Shown here: positions 38,495-47,839 of the stretch, piece after piece
Layout: each line of letters starts with the position of its first letter
Numbering within the stretch: the stretch's first letter is position 1
NCBI GenBank assembly: GCA_947488935.1
Contig: CANLBN010000005.1
Coordinates: 206,675-270,674, forward strand
Origin: an uncultured Pseudomonadales bacterium
GTDB taxonomy: Bacteria > Pseudomonadota > Gammaproteobacteria > Pseudomonadales > Cellvibrionaceae
DNA length: 64,000 nt
Reading direction: 5' to 3'
The notes under the pieces: model-generated
Database searches by the model: none
Told to the model about the DNA's origin: nothing
The model's input: the letters and a program-made list of their open reading frames with translations, nothing else
Made by a program: the position numbers and the translations under genes

Positions 38495-39004
38495 GTCGTC
38501 TATTCGCTTTTAATTGCGAGCCTATGATAACGTACTTGTTGCTCTATTGTCTTAAGGAGTCTCTCAATAATGCATAAATATTTTCCTCAGTGCCTGTGTG
38601 GACGTAGGTGGTTGGCGTGAGTAGAAGCACAGCCATTGAAGATTTTGTCAGTAGTCCATTATTATTTTAAGTCAGGTTGTTTACTCTCATCGATTGTTCT
38701 TGTCATGTTGGTTTAGTGTTTGTTCCATTTTGAGAATTTTTTTTCTTTTTTATAAATAAAAAAAGGAGTTTTTTTTCTCTTTTTGGATTAATTTTATCAG
38801 GTTGGAGGCTGCGAACTGCTATATTCGCCGGTTTATAGTGCATGCGAGATGCTGGTACGGATTGTGCTAAAGCATAGAGTGATACGTAACGTAGATGGTG
38901 CTAAGTAGCTAGCCAGACTGTGCTAGATTGAGTAATATGAATATAGTATTTTGTAGTATTAAAAGTAGAATTGTTGATTATAAAAATAATGTGGAGATAA
39001 TGAT
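38495..39004. other. 510-bp intergenic region between divergent dctB and dctP
   Basis: Contains the sigma-54 promoter at 38853-38867 and the dctP ribosome site (TGGAGA). An AT-rich block with A and T runs lies at 38730-38800, between dctB and the promoter, where DctD and IHF-type sites would be expected. No individual operator could be defined by eye. Confidence 0.5.
38853..38867 (+). promoter_or_regulatory. Sigma-54 (-24/-12) promoter of dctPQM
   Basis: TGGTACGGATTGTGC matches the consensus TGGCACG-N4-TTGC at 11 of 13 positions counting outer bases. The invariant GG (38854-38855) and GC (38866-38867) are spaced correctly, and a T follows. It lies 138 bp upstream of dctP and next to a sigma-54 activator gene, which strongly supports the call. 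Transcription should begin near 38879. Confidence 0.8.
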
Positions 39005-40012
39005 ATGTTGAAAAAGATAAATATCGCGATCATGGCGAGTGCTGTAGTGATTAGCTCAACGACTGCAAGTGTTGCAGTGGCAGATGAATGGAATGTTTCT
39101 CTGTGGAGTAAGCGTCGAGCTTTTACTGAGCATGTAGAGAAACTGGCTGAGCTGGTATCTGCTAAGACCAATGGCGAGTTCAAATTAAACCTATCCTATG
39201 GTGGGCTTTCTAAAAATAAAGAAAACCTCGATGGCATCTCCATTGGTGCATTTGAAATGGCTCAATTTTGTTCTTTTTATCATAAGGCAAAAAATCCAAC
39301 CATTACCGTAACAGAGCTACCCTTTGCAAAGGATGTATCTCTTGCTCGTCTAACAGAAATTTCTCGTGAAGTGTATAAACATCCTGCTGTCGTTAAAGAT
39401 TTAGCGCGTTGGAATGCAACCTTATTAATGCCATCACCGCTCCCTCAATATAATTTGATTGGTGTAGGCGATACACCTAAATCTCTATCTGACTTCAAAG
39501 GTAAGCGACTTCGTGGTCCCGGTGGTATTGCTGGTGTGATGTCTCAGCTGGGTGCTGTTAAAACGGGTGTAGCGGCTAATGAGGTGCGTCAAGCATTAGA
39601 TGCCGGTGTTATTGATACGGTTGCCTTTGCTCAGCATGCACACTTGGCATTCGGTTCTATTCAAGCAGGGCAATGGGCAACGACCAACTTAAATTTGGGT
39701 ACAGCCAACTGTCCTGTGGTTGTTAATACCGATGCACTTAATAGCTTGAGCAAAGAGCACAAAGAAGCATTAATGAGTTCGATCGATGAATCACTTGATT
39801 ATTACGTGAGTAACTATGAAGGTAAGATTGTTGGTAAATACGATACCACCTTAAAGGAAAAGGGTATTAATCAAGTTACCTTTACCCCAGAGCAAACCGC
39901 AGAGCTAAATAAAATGGCTGAGTCTGTAAGGGCTAAATGGATTACCGATAATAAGAAAAAATTTAAATCAAAAGAGCTCTATGATTTTACAGAAGCCTTA
40001 TTTAACCAATAG
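39005..40012 (+). CDS. dctP: TRAP transporter substrate-binding protein DctP
   Basis: A 335-residue periplasmic solute receptor with signal peptide (KKINIAIMASAVVISSTTAS, cleavage after VAVA). The DctP fold is shown by NGEFKLNLSYGGLSKNKENL, the FKGKRLRGPGGIAG motif with the conserved Arg that pairs with carboxylate ligands, and GVIDTVAFAQH. This receptor is a divergent type, so the ligand may be a carboxylate other than succinate. First gene of dctPQM, under a sigma-54 promoter. A terminator-like hairpin after it would favour a higher dose of this subunit. Confidence 0.92.
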   Translation: MLKKINIAIMASAVVISSTTASVAVADEWNVSLWSKRRAFTEHVEKLAELVSAKTNGEFKLNLSYGGLSKNKENLDGISIGAFEMAQFCSFYHKAKNPTITVTELPFAKDVSLARLTEISREVYKHPAVVKDLARWNATLLMPSPLPQYNLIGVGDTPKSLSDFKGKRLRGPGGIAGVMSQLGAVKTGVAANEVRQALDAGVIDTVAFAQHAHLAFGSIQAGQWATTNLNLGTANCPVVVNTDALNSLSKEHKEALMSSIDESLDYYVSNYEGKIVGKYDTTLKEKGINQVTFTPEQTAELNKMAESVRAKWITDNKKKFKSKELYDFTEALFNQ

Positions 40013-40023
40013 GTCCTAGTCCT

Positions 40024-40080
40024 TTAGCACGCACGCTATTGTTTTAAAAAATGGTGGCGTGCTAATTTTTCAAAGTGTGT
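40024..40080 (+). terminator. Attenuating terminator between dctP and dctQ
   Basis: ttagcacgc (40024-40032) pairs with gcgtgctaa (40067-40075), followed directly by five T. The loop is long (34 bases). Partial termination here would give more periplasmic receptor than membrane subunits, a common arrangement in binding-protein operons. Confidence 0.6.
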
Positions 40081-40235
40081 TTTTATGATTCTTAACAGAA
40101 CTGTTAAATATTCTTTGAAAAATTAATGGCGATAACAATAATATTTATAAGCCAGTATTTACATGATCTGAGTACTTAAAAACCGTTTTATAGTAATAAA
40201 TTCCTTTTCGCACTTCCAAAATATTGAGGCCTTAT

Positions 40236-40865
40236 ATGTCTGGTTCATCGACTGTATTAGAAGATGATTCGTTATTAAGCAAAATTGATCGTTGCTATTT
40301 TAAATTAGAGTCACTGTTAAACCTTATTGGTGGTTTGGTGATATTTATGATTGTGTTACTTGCTGTCGCTAATATTATTGGACGAAAGTTATTTGGTATA
40401 CCTGTTAGTGGCTATATCGATTGGACTGAGCAAGCAATGGCCTTTTTTGCTTTTTTTGGTATTGCTTATTGTCAGCGTTTAGGTGGCCATATTCGCATGG
40501 ATATCTTTGTAGGCTCGCTGCGAAGGAGGGCTCTATGGCTTTTTGAATTACTCTCAACACTGCTTATGTTTACGATTACCGTTGTATTGATTATAGGCTC
40601 CTATGATCACTTTTTAAGGGCTTGGACAAATGGCGATAGCTCTTTTGATATTGATTTGCCCACATGGCCTGCGAAGTTGGTTGTGCCCGTTATGTTAACG
40701 GTATTGGCTGTGCGCTTTTTGTTAAATATTTGGGGGTATATTCGAGCACTGATAGAGGGGGGGGATAAACCTGTTGCAGTCCCATTAATTGAAGATGCTA
40801 AAACGCAGGCAGAAAACGAAGCAAGAACGGTCTCCGGTGCGTCCGTCGACGAGGAGGTTAAGTGA
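40236..40865 (+). CDS. dctQ: TRAP transporter small permease DctQ
   Basis: A 209-residue protein with four hydrophobic helices. It carries the DctQ features LANIIGRKLFGIPVSGYIDW (helix 1 end, conserved GR-LF), then MAFFAFFGIAYCQRLGGHIR and MDIFVG. It forms the membrane complex with DctM and receives the loaded DctP. The start at 40236 is preferred because the upstream TTG at 40224 lacks a ribosome site. The stop overlaps the dctM start by one base, indicating translational coupling. Confidence 0.92.
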   Translation: MSGSSTVLEDDSLLSKIDRCYFKLESLLNLIGGLVIFMIVLLAVANIIGRKLFGIPVSGYIDWTEQAMAFFAFFGIAYCQRLGGHIRMDIFVGSLRRRALWLFELLSTLLMFTITVVLIIGSYDHFLRAWTNGDSSFDIDLPTWPAKLVVPVMLTVLAVRFLLNIWGYIRALIEGGDKPVAVPLIEDAKTQAENEARTVSGASVDEEVK

Positions 40866-42280
40866 TGTTTGCTTCCCTTTACGAAAATATGATGAATGTT
40901 GCCCCAATAGATATGGGGCTTTGGGTCTCAGGTTTTATGCTACTTGCGGTATTAATTGGTGTGCGTGTTGCGTTCGCAGCAGCTATTGCCGGGTTTCTAG
41001 GGCTATTATGGTACTTTACTGCAAAGCTGGGTTTTGAAAAAGCTTTTTGGGTAGCGGTAAAGACTGCAGGTACTGTCCCGCACTCTAAGGTTTCCACGTC
41101 GGCTTTATCGTTGATCCCTGTGTTTATTTTGATTGGTTTTCTTGCCTACTACGCAGGTTTAACCAAGGCATTATTTGAGGCGGCTAAACGATGGGTTGGC
41201 TGGCTGCCTGGTGGTATGGCACTGGCCACGGTTTTTTCAACCGCAGGTTTTGCAGCAGTATCCGGTGCGTCTGTGGCAACATCAGCTGTGTTTGCGCGTA
41301 TTGCGATTCCTGAAATGCTGCGCCTTGGTTACGATAAACGCTTTGCTGCAGGCGTGGTGGCCGCATCTGGCACCTTGGCTTCGCTGATTCCGCCCTCTGC
41401 TATTTTGGTGATTTATGCCATCATCGTTGAGCAGGATGTCGGTGCTTTATTAGTAGCCGGGTTTTTGCCAGGTGCTGTCTCTGCCTTAATTTATGCGGGC
41501 CTGGTTATTGGGTTGGCCATGCTAAATCCAAAATATGGGCCAAGGGTAACAGGTTTTAGCTGGACGGAACGTTTTACATCATTGCCGCCAACCTTCCCGA
41601 TCTTTTTTGTCGTAGCGATTATTATTTTTAGTGTTTACGGGGGCTGGGGTACGCCTACCGAAGCCGGCGCATTAGGTGCCTTTGTGGTTTTTTGTATGGC
41701 TGTTTATAAAGGTATGAAGTGGGGTAATTTTAAAGATGCCCTGATGGAGGCCAGTAAACTGACGGTGATGATATTTTCGATTATCTGGGGCGTATTGTTA
41801 TATGTTCGTTTTCTAGGCTTTGCTGATTTACCCCATGCCTTTGCCGACTGGATAGCCAGCCTTGATCAAAACCCAATGCTCACTTTGATATTTATTTTGC
41901 TGGGCTATGCGGTACTCGGTATGTTTATGGATGCTATCGGGATGTTGCTGCTAACATTGCCCGTTGTGTTCCCTGCGATTATTGCACTTAATGGCGGGCC
42001 GGACGTTACGGCAGCTGATTCAGCCTTTGGTGTATCTGCTGTGGGTTGTGCAATATGGTTTGGGATTATTGTGGTTAAAATGGCAGAGTTTTGTTTGATC
42101 ACACCGCCTATTGGTTTGAATTGCTTTGTGGTGGCGGGTGTGCGCCCTGAGCTCTCTGTACAGGATGTATTTCGTGGTGTAACTCCTTTTTTCTTTGCTG
42201 ATATGGTCACTATTGGTGTGTTAATCGCCTTTCCAAGTATTGTGCTTTGGTTGCCGAAATTAATTTTGGGCATTGTTTAG
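40865..42280 (+). CDS. dctM: TRAP transporter large permease DctM
   Basis: A 471-residue sodium-coupled permease with about twelve helices. The start at 40865 (ATGA overlap with dctQ) has GAGGAGG 8 bases upstream. Family blocks: VSTSALSLIPVFILIGFLAY, SGASVATSAVFARIAIPEML, ASGTLASLIPPSAILVIYAI, GGWGTPTEAGALGAF and ITPPIGLNCFVVAGV. It moves the ligand handed over by DctP using the Na+ gradient. Last gene of the operon. Confidence 0.95.
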   Translation: MFASLYENMMNVAPIDMGLWVSGFMLLAVLIGVRVAFAAAIAGFLGLLWYFTAKLGFEKAFWVAVKTAGTVPHSKVSTSALSLIPVFILIGFLAYYAGLTKALFEAAKRWVGWLPGGMALATVFSTAGFAAVSGASVATSAVFARIAIPEMLRLGYDKRFAAGVVAASGTLASLIPPSAILVIYAIIVEQDVGALLVAGFLPGAVSALIYAGLVIGLAMLNPKYGPRVTGFSWTERFTSLPPTFPIFFVVAIIIFSVYGGWGTPTEAGALGAFVVFCMAVYKGMKWGNFKDALMEASKLTVMIFSIIWGVLLYVRFLGFADLPHAFADWIASLDQNPMLTLIFILLGYAVLGMFMDAIGMLLLTLPVVFPAIIALNGGPDVTAADSAFGVSAVGCAIWFGIIVVKMAEFCLITPPIGLNCFVVAGVRPELSVQDVFRGVTPFFFADMVTIGVLIAFPSIVLWLPKLILGIV

Positions 42281-42753
42281 AGCAGTTTTATTACCGTATT
42301 TAAATGCTAATACCACTTATTGTGAATAATAAGTGGGTATTAAGTGAGTGGATAATCGTATGTTTAGGTTATAAGAATTATAAATAGACAAGCTAATTGT
42401 TGTTGATGGTTTACTTTTAAGAAAACAAGTTCCAATTTCTTGTTTTCTATACTGTTTTTGGCCTGCTGATTTAAATTATACAGCCTCTATTGATTTATCT
42501 TATAATCGGTTACAATTTCTTTAAGTATCAGAAAAACAATCATATGAGTTGTGTATAAAAACGGGCGGTATGAGTATATCGTTGCAGTTGTTGGTTTTTT
42601 GAGTAGAAGGATATTAGGAGATTATTTTTATAGTGTTTAAATGGATATGATCACGTTGATATAAAAAGTGATTAAATTAATACGATGATTAGTAATAGTT
42701 TGATCTAAAATTACTCATAGTTAGCCAATATAATAATATAAGGTAATCGTAAA
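42281..42753. other. 473-bp AT-rich intergenic region with two hairpins
   Basis: A stem formed by aataccacttatt (42309-42321) and aataagtgggtatt (42328-42341), with one bulge, probably ends dctM transcription. A perfect 10-bp stem, agaaaacaag (42420-42429) and cttgttttct (42439-42448), lies further on. No gene, RNA or other element is recognised. Confidence 0.45.
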
Positions 42754-43254
42754 ATGAGTTCTGACTCAGCTATCGTTGGTCATATCCAGCAGCATTTAGA
42801 CAGTCAATCTACAGGCGCACTGTTTCTTAAATTAACTAATGGGCAGTTGCTACAACTATTTTTTATTAATGGTGAAATTCAATCCATGAAGTACCATGGT
42901 GCAACGGGTCTTGATGTGATCAATGAGCTAGCTTCGTTAGAGGTTGCCAAGTCTCAGTTTCATGATGGTGCCGTCAGTCGAGTTGTCAATCAGTTGCCAA
43001 ATACTGCGGATATTATCGATATGATCAAAAATAGATCGGTTGTCGAGATGTCTAGCTCTGCAGCAGATGTTGGCATTAGTCACGACCAAGTAGTTAATAT
43101 AGAAAGGGCATTTATTGCCTTTGTGGGGCCTATAGGCGATATGATTTTTAAGGAAGAGCTCGAAAGTGCTAAATCTAAAGAGGATTTAGTTAATCGCCTA
43201 TCCCAACAACTGGATGGTAGTGATCGCTCAGACTTTGAAAATGAAGTAAAATAG
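42754..43254 (+). CDS. DUF4388-like hypothetical protein
   Basis: A 166-residue soluble protein. The first half (STGALFLKLTNGQLLQLFFI, NGEIQSMKYHGATGLDVINE) has the pattern of DUF4388/PATAN-like domains, small domains found with response regulators and type IV pilus or c-di-GMP signalling. The second half is helical (VGPIGDMIFKEELESAKSKE) and resembles the C-terminal helical domain found in such proteins. It stands alone before a convergent glycosyltransferase gene; the strong hairpin after it serves both. Function not known. Confidence 0.6.
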   Translation: MSSDSAIVGHIQQHLDSQSTGALFLKLTNGQLLQLFFINGEIQSMKYHGATGLDVINELASLEVAKSQFHDGAVSRVVNQLPNTADIIDMIKNRSVVEMSSSAADVGISHDQVVNIERAFIAFVGPIGDMIFKEELESAKSKEDLVNRLSQQLDGSDRSDFENEVK

Positions 43255-43267
43255 TGACTGTTAATTT

Positions 43268-44539
43268 TTATTGAAAACCAGCTATTAGCTGGTTTTTTGC
43301 TTTTTGTAGGTTTATTTTAGGGTAATCTGACTCTAGCAAATGTATAAATCTTAAGGTTTTAAAGGCATCAAACCACTGGTGGATATGCACCATACACAAT
43401 CTGCGCTCACTAATTTGTAAATTAATATGATCAAATAAAATATTGATATGGAGGCTTTGTAATGCATTTTGTGTCTCTTTGCTCTGTTGTCCAAGCCAAG
43501 CATCGCTCTTGTGTTTGTAGTCGAATAAATTCTCAAAAGATAATAAAAGGTTTTTTAACTCAAGGAACACCAGAGGGTTATAGCTCAATAGTGTCGATTG
43601 AGATTCGGCATTTTCCATAATCTGCGCCACCGCTGGACCTGTGCCAAAGGGTACTCTATTGGATTCTCTGGTAGCGATGCTGAGCTTGTTACCTTTGAGT
43701 TGCTTGATTTCTCCAACTTTAGCCAACTTGTTTAAGCAGTAGAAATCTTCGCCTCCAGCACGTTTTGTAAAGCCCCTGACTAATGTATAGGATTCTATGC
43801 TAACTGCGATGCAGCTACCTAAGGTATGGTAAGCATAAGGAGATTTGGCATAGCGAAGGCCATCTACATAGTAGCTAATGGATTCTTCATAGAGTTGAGT
43901 GGACTCGGTGATTTTGTTTTTCTCTCCCCTGTGTGCAAAATCATAAACAGCGGCACTGGTACTCTTTGTGTCTAGTGCGGCTGTCTGCTGGAAGTAATCA
44001 TCAGGTAGGCTTGTGTCTGCGTCACTCGTGTGTAGCCAATTTAAAATAACACGCTTTTGCTGGCTTAGCAGGCATGCAAAGTCACAGCCTATTTTACGTG
44101 CAAGCCCTACGCCTTTTTTGCGAGGTAGCTTCCTCGATTGCCTAAAAAAATCCAATAGCACAATACTTGAAGATGAGCTTTTGTGATCAAACTTAAGAAA
44201 AATGTCTTTGGCTGAATTATATGTTGATTGTTGTAAGTTATTTTTTAGTGTGAGTTGGTGTAAACCATCCCAAAAAAACGTATTTTTTGTTACATCGTTA
44301 TCGTTGTCAGGCTGGTTAACAATAATAATAATCAGTGTGCTTTCCCATTTTTTATTATCTAGTTTAGACAATAGAGAGAAAATAAACTGATGGCTTTCAT
44401 TGTAGGCAGGAATAATTAGACAGTGTTTAAATGATTGTGTGTTAGAAAAATTGGCCGCTATAAAAGGTACCAAGTCATCTATTGCAGACTCCGCGTAATG
44501 TTGTAGATAATTCGCTAGATGGTTTTTTTTAGTGGCCAT
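43268..44539 (-). CDS. GT-A glycosyltransferase-like protein
   Basis: A 423-residue protein. KHCLIIPAYNESHQFIFSLL is the first nucleotide-sugar binding strand of GT-A (family 2-like) enzymes. WLHTSDADTSLPDDYF provides the DxD-type metal site, and TKRAGGEDFYCLNKLAK is the acceptor/catalytic ED motif region. There is an unusual extension after the core (residues about 310-423, helical), and no membrane helix. Acceptor and sugar unknown. The 3' end overlaps the terminator shared with the convergent gene. Confidence 0.75.
   Translation of the reverse strand: MATKKNHLANYLQHYAESAIDDLVPFIAANFSNTQSFKHCLIIPAYNESHQFIFSLLSKLDNKKWESTLIIIIVNQPDNDNDVTKNTFFWDGLHQLTLKNNLQQSTYNSAKDIFLKFDHKSSSSSIVLLDFFRQSRKLPRKKGVGLARKIGCDFACLLSQQKRVILNWLHTSDADTSLPDDYFQQTAALDTKSTSAAVYDFAHRGEKNKITESTQLYEESISYYVDGLRYAKSPYAYHTLGSCIAVSIESYTLVRGFTKRAGGEDFYCLNKLAKVGEIKQLKGNKLSIATRESNRVPFGTGPAVAQIMENAESQSTLLSYNPLVFLELKNLLLSFENLFDYKHKSDAWLGQQSKETQNALQSLHINILFDHINLQISERRLCMVHIHQWFDAFKTLRFIHLLESDYPKINLQKAKNQLIAGFQ
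43274..43299. terminator. Bidirectional terminator between convergent genes
   Basis: aaaaccagct (43274-43283) and agctggtttt (43287-43296) form a perfect 10-bp stem with a three-base loop and T-run on the plus strand. It serves the DUF4388-like gene; on the minus strand it lies within the last codons of the glycosyltransferase. Confidence 0.8.
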
Positions 44540-44598
44540 TTATTCTTTGCTACCATTTGTACGCTGCTATTGCCGTATTGTTATCGCTATTGTGCAGT

Positions 44599-45195
44599 TC
44601 AATGTAGTGCGGCTCGTAATGGTAGGTTTTGTATAATATCTGCTTCGATATCTAGCCACCAGTCTAGGCGCTGTTCGACTTTTTTGTGGTCGATATACAG
44701 CTCGGCAAGGTCAATAAACAGTAGGTGGTGCTTTGCCTCGGATTCGGCAATGCGTTGATAGAATTCTTTAAGTTCAGGCTCCGGATGTGCCTCACCAATA
44801 AGCCCAAATCGCTCGCAGCCGCGTGCCTCAATAATAGCCCCGGTTAATAATCGATCCAATAAATACATTTGGGAATCACCTTTAGCAATGTGTTGGCGAA
44901 TTTGATTAACATAAGGGTCTTTTTCATCGCTTCCCAGTTGTAAACCACGCGCCTGCATGAGTTTAATGACTTCTCGAAAGTGCGCTAGCTCCTCTATCGA
45001 TAACTCGACCATTTCGCGCACTAGCTCTGGTTTGTCTGGGTAGTGAGATAACATTGACATTGCCATACCAGAGGCTTTTTTTTCCGCTTGCGCATGATCG
45101 TTTAGGAACACATTAAAATCAGTGAGCACTGTTTGCGTCCATGCAGAAGGGGTTTGTAGGCGAAGGGTTAACAAGTCAGGGGCAATTTTGGGCAT
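44599..45195 (-). CDS. miaE: tRNA 2-methylthio-N6-isopentenyladenosine hydroxylase
   Basis: A 198-residue non-haem diiron monooxygenase that hydroxylates ms2i6A at tRNA position 37. The ferritin-like four-helix bundle shows ligand motifs EKKASGMAM, ELSIEELAHFREV (E-x-x-H), EARGCERFGL and ESEAKHHLLF. Length and the N-terminal LRLQTPSAWT region match MiaE. It is found in aerobic gammaproteobacteria. It stands alone, divergent from fabV. Confidence 0.93.
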   Translation of the reverse strand: MPKIAPDLLTLRLQTPSAWTQTVLTDFNVFLNDHAQAEKKASGMAMSMLSHYPDKPELVREMVELSIEELAHFREVIKLMQARGLQLGSDEKDPYVNQIRQHIAKGDSQMYLLDRLLTGAIIEARGCERFGLIGEAHPEPELKEFYQRIAESEAKHHLLFIDLAELYIDHKKVEQRLDWWLDIEADIIQNLPLRAALH

Positions 45196-45440
45196 AATTT
45201 TATCAATGGCTTTCTTTAATAAGAGTGTGTTGCTCAGAGGCTCCTTGAGTAGGCTTGTCTATTATTGGGCCTCTGAATACGCCGAGCATTATAGTATGAA
45301 AAGATTAGTGTGGGTATTTGGCTGAGGTTGTTAGCCAAGGGTGTAGCAACTGTTTATAATAGCAGCCTACTATTATGGCTTGTTAGCATCTAATGAATTA
45401 TCAAAAATAGATGCATTTTACTCTAATTAAGGATGCTTTA

Positions 45441-46640
45441 ATGATCATCTCTCCAAAGGTTCGTGGTTTTATCTGTATTAATGCTCACCCCCAAGGTTGT
45501 GCCGCTAATGTTCAAGAGCAAATCGACCATATTAAATCAAATGCCAATTTATTTTCTAATGACGAAAGCTCGCCTAAAAATGTGTTGGTGATAGGCTCAT
45601 CCACAGGTTATGGCCTAGCTTCACGTATTACTGCTGCATTTGGCTATGGTGCAAAGACCTTAGGCTTATTTTTTGAAAAGCCGCCAACAGAGAGAAAAAC
45701 AGGTTCAGCGGGTTACTATAATTCTGCTGCTTTTGAAGATGCCGCAAAGTCAGCTGGGCTTTATGCAAAAAGTATTAATGGTGATGCTTTTTCTCACGAA
45801 GCAAAACAAAAAGCGATCGATATTATTAAGGCCGACATGGGTAAGATTGATCTCGTTATTTATAGCTTGGCGTCTCCTCGTAGACAAGACCCCGACTCAG
45901 GCGAAGTATTCTCTTCTACCTTAAAGCCTATTGGTGAGAGCTACACGGCAAAGAATTTAAATACAGATACAAAAGTGGTCGGCGAGATGACCGTAGAGCC
46001 TGCCTCCGATGAAGAAATTGCCACTACTGTTAAAGTAATGGGTGGTGAAGATTGGCAGTTATGGATTGATGCACTATCCAAAGCAGATGTACTGGCCGAT
46101 GGTGTTAAAACCGTAGCCTATACCTACTTGGGTGAAAAACTCACTTGGCCCATATATGGACACGCTACGATTGGTAAAGCTAAAGAAGATCTAGACCGTG
46201 CAGCGACGCAGTTACGCGAACAACTAAAGCCGCTTAATGGCGCTGCGAATGTGTCGGTATTAAAAGCCGTTGTCACACAGGCTAGTTCTGCGATACCGGT
46301 GATGCCACTTTATCTGGCTATTTTATTTAAAGTGATGCAAGAAGAGGGCACTCACGAAGGTTGTATTGAGCAATTAAAACGCCTGTTTGCAGAGTGTTTA
46401 TACTCCGATACTCCTAGGCTTGATGATATTCAGCGTCTGCGCGTTGATGATCTTGAATTACAGCCAGAAACCCAGCAAAAAGTAGAGGCAATCTGGCCGC
46501 AGGTTACCTCTGAAAACCTCGACGAATTAACCGACTTTGCTCTTTATCAGCGTGAGTTTTTGCGTCTGTTTGGTTTTGGTGTTGCTGGTGTTGATTATGA
46601 TGCTGATACTAGCCCTATGGTGAGTGCTGATTTTTTATAG
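45441..46640 (+). CDS. fabV: Enoyl-[acyl-carrier-protein] / trans-2-enoyl-CoA reductase FabV
   Basis: A 399-residue NADH-dependent enoyl reductase that performs the last step of fatty-acid elongation; FabV is relatively triclosan-resistant. The start at 45441 ([20 protein letters not shown]) matches the family N-terminus. The Rossmann motif is [14 protein letters not shown]. The catalytic Tyr-x8-Lys is in [12 protein letters not shown]. Length is normal and no other fab genes are adjacent. Confidence 0.96.
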   Translation: MIISPKVRGFICINAHPQGCAANVQEQIDHIKSNANLFSNDESSPKNVLVIGSSTGYGLASRITAAFGYGAKTLGLFFEKPPTERKTGSAGYYNSAAFEDAAKSAGLYAKSINGDAFSHEAKQKAIDIIKADMGKIDLVIYSLASPRRQDPDSGEVFSSTLKPIGESYTAKNLNTDTKVVGEMTVEPASDEEIATTVKVMGGEDWQLWIDALSKADVLADGVKTVAYTYLGEKLTWPIYGHATIGKAKEDLDRAATQLREQLKPLNGAANVSVLKAVVTQASSAIPVMPLYLAILFKVMQEEGTHEGCIEQLKRLFAECLYSDTPRLDDIQRLRVDDLELQPETQQKVEAIWPQVTSENLDELTDFALYQREFLRLFGFGVAGVDYDADTSPMVSADFL

Positions 46641-46692
46641 ATTGTCGAAAAAGCTGTGCAGGATGGGCAATGTAAAGAGGTTATTGTAAGCA

Positions 46693-47739
46693 ATGATTTA
46701 TCGTTCTCTGGGTAATAGTAATATTCAAGTGAGTCTGATTACCTTGGGTACGATGACCTTTGGTGAGCAAAATAGCGAGGCAGAGGCTTTTGAGCAAATG
46801 GATTACGCCTATGAGCAGGGTGTTAATTGTATTGATACTGCCGAGATGTATCCTATTCCGCCTAATGAACGCACCTATGGTGACTCTGAGCGGATGGTAG
46901 GTAATTGGCTCAAAAGTAGAGGCCTACGAGATAAAGTCGTTTTGGCAACAAAGGTTGCGGGTAATGGCCAATTGCACCCTGGCTTTGAGTATATTCGCGG
47001 TTGCCCTCGCTTAAGTGGTGAGCAAATTAAACAGGCAGTTGATAGCTCCCTTGAGCGTTTACAAACCGATTTTATTGACCTTTATCAGTTGCATTGGCCG
47101 GAGCGTCGGACTAATTTTTTTGGTCGTCTTGGCTATGAGCACCCTGACTCTGAGGATATCTATTCTCTCGAGGAGTCCTTATCTGCTATGGCCGATTTAA
47201 TCAAAGCCGGTAAGGTTCGAGCGATTGGTGTCTCTAATGAAACGCCTTGGGGTTTGATGGAGGCTTGCCGTATTGCTGAAAAATATAAGCTACCGCGTAT
47301 TTTAAGTATTCAAAATCCCTATAATTTATTGAATCGTACCTTTGAAATCGGTATGTCAGAGATTTCTTGTCGTGAGCAAATTAGCCTGCTTGCTTATTCG
47401 CCATTAGCCTTTGGTGTATTGACCGGTAAATATCGAAATGGCGCGCGGCCTGAGAATGCTCGCCTGACCTTATATACCCGTTTTTCTCGCTACAATAATG
47501 AAAATGCACAAAAAGCGACAGAATCTTATTATCAGTTAGCCAAAGCTCATGGTTTAACATTAACGCAGCTTTCAATGGCCTTTGTTAATCGCCAACCTTT
47601 TGTTGCGACTAATATTATTGGCGCGACGACTCTTGAGCAGTTACGTGAAAATATAGCGAGTGTTAATGTCGAGCTAAATGCTAGTATTCTTGAAGGTATT
47701 ACAGAGATTCATAAGCGGCACGCTAATCCAGCTCCCTAG
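46693..47739 (+). CDS. tas: Aldo/keto reductase, Tas-like
   Basis: A 348-residue NADP(H)-dependent aldo/keto reductase resembling E. coli Tas. It begins MIYRSLGNSNIQVSLITLGT. The catalytic block NCIDTAEMYPIPPNERTYGD contains the Tas-specific PIPP insertion. LVATK-type Lys appears as VVLATKVAG, and DLYQLHWPERRTNFFG and NPYNLLNRTFE are also typical. Complete length. Physiological substrate unknown; it is separate from the export-leader reductase near the left end. Confidence 0.88.
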   Translation: MIYRSLGNSNIQVSLITLGTMTFGEQNSEAEAFEQMDYAYEQGVNCIDTAEMYPIPPNERTYGDSERMVGNWLKSRGLRDKVVLATKVAGNGQLHPGFEYIRGCPRLSGEQIKQAVDSSLERLQTDFIDLYQLHWPERRTNFFGRLGYEHPDSEDIYSLEESLSAMADLIKAGKVRAIGVSNETPWGLMEACRIAEKYKLPRILSIQNPYNLLNRTFEIGMSEISCREQISLLAYSPLAFGVLTGKYRNGARPENARLTLYTRFSRYNNENAQKATESYYQLAKAHGLTLTQLSMAFVNRQPFVATNIIGATTLEQLRENIASVNVELNASILEGITEIHKRHANPAP

Positions 47740-47839
47740 AGTACCCAGCTTGTATTTTGGGGTTCTCTTTGGCTTATTTTTCTTCATTTTCACTTTTTAT
47801 TTTAGGATAAAAAATTTACTCAGTGGTTTATAGGTATAA

